DNA of 15,956 nt, taken from CAWEHT01 sp963808455 (GTDB lineage: Bacteria > Chloroflexota > Anaerolineae > CG2-30-64-16). The DNA is taken from positions 1 to 15,956 of the forward strand of contig CAWEHT010000053.1 of assembly GCA_963808455.1 (NCBI GenBank). Reading direction: 5' to 3'. Under the pieces are notes generated by a model. It did not search any database. It saw only the letters and a list, made by a program, of their open reading frames with translations, and was not told the DNA's origin. Shown piece after piece: positions 15,698-15,956 of the stretch. The translations under genes and the position numbers were made by a program. Position 1 is the stretch's first letter. The number at the start of each line of letters is the position of its first letter.

Positions 15698-15956
15698 ATG
15701 AGATACCGCTACCAATCCGGCGGCCGGCTTTATGACGTGTCGGTGGAACGCTGGCATGGGCACTACCGAATGACGATCGATGGCAAAGCCTTCGACGTGG
15801 AAGTGGTCAACGTCCGCCCCGGTGCCCTCACGCTGCGCTGCCTCGCCTCGGGCGGCCCCGGCCGCGTGGACGCCGGTACCCCGGCGCCCCTCTCGCCGCC
15901 GTCCGGACAGCCTCCCACAGGAAGGCGCGACCCGGAGGCCCCGCCGTGCGAGGGCA
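15698..15956 (+). CDS. BT-domain / biotin-carrier segment of the carboxylase (partial, runs off window)
   Basis: The visible 86 residues begin MRYRYQSGGRLYDVSVERWH and GHYRMTIDGKAFDVEVVNVR, a beta-rich segment like the BT (subunit-bridging) domain that precedes the biotinyl domain of MCC-alpha. The biotin site (usually MKM) lies beyond the window. As written it is a separate gene: GAAGGAA lies about 5 bases before the ATG, 13 bases after the mccA stop. However, removing one G from GGTGGGT near 15679-15681 fuses it in frame to mccA, giving VGGKRRNHMRYRYQ, and a combined protein would have the usual alpha length of about 660. The last 40 or so residues are Pro/Gly-rich and unlike the family, so another frame break is possible. 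Confidence 0.68.
   Translation, partial: MRYRYQSGGRLYDVSVERWHGHYRMTIDGKAFDVEVVNVRPGALTLRCLASGGPGRVDAGTPAPLSPPSGQPPTGRRDPEAPPCEG

Overview
The window is GC-rich (judged by eye) bacterial chromosome with tightly packed genes, TTG starts and ATGA stop/start overlaps. The LiaSR/NarL-type two-component pair, the lipid-anchored serpin, the TPP-riboswitch thiamin-salvage operon and the MCC-type carboxylase together suggest a Chloroflexota (Anaerolineae-like) genome, probably metagenomic. That placement is inference from protein flavour, not a proven assignment. I see no rRNA, tRNA, CRISPR array, phage gene or insertion sequence.

Left half (1-7118). On the minus strand a membrane histidine kinase overlaps a NarL-type response regulator that is cut off at the window edge. 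Divergent from it is an ammonium transporter gene (amt) that ends in a strong intrinsic terminator. Next come a stand-alone CheB-type methylesterase domain (minus), a divergent lipoprotein serpin (plus), and, converging on the serpin, a lipoprotein polysaccharide deacetylase (minus) with its own promoter-like element. All of these frames except the regulator at the edge are intact.

Centre (7185-12339, minus strand). This is a thiamin-salvage operon: consensus promoter, TPP riboswitch, 13-bp intrinsic terminator, then cytX (HMP permease), thiE, thiM, thiL and thiD. It encodes uptake of HMP, phosphorylation of HMP and of the thiazole alcohol, coupling to TMP, and phosphorylation of TMP to TPP. 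No de novo genes (thiC, thiG) lie in the window. thiM, thiL and thiD are linked by ATGA overlaps.

Right side (12462-end, plus strand). Divergent from the thi operon are the carboxyltransferase (beta) and biotin carboxylase (alpha) genes of a biotin-dependent acyl-CoA carboxylase, best matched to 3-methylcrotonyl-CoA carboxylase of leucine breakdown. They are followed by the start of a BT/biotin-carrier segment that may really be the C-terminal part of the alpha subunit.

The most striking pattern is in the sequence itself. From about 7.66 kb to 15.08 kb, six conserved genes carry at least eight single-base frame breaks, while 285-7118 carries none. In each case adding or removing one base restores a conserved motif. 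This looks like local consensus error more than gene decay, and it matters when reading predicted proteins from this stretch. I did not find a clearly new biological system. The best biological signals are the complete riboswitch-controlled salvage operon and the tethered inhibitory-type serpin.
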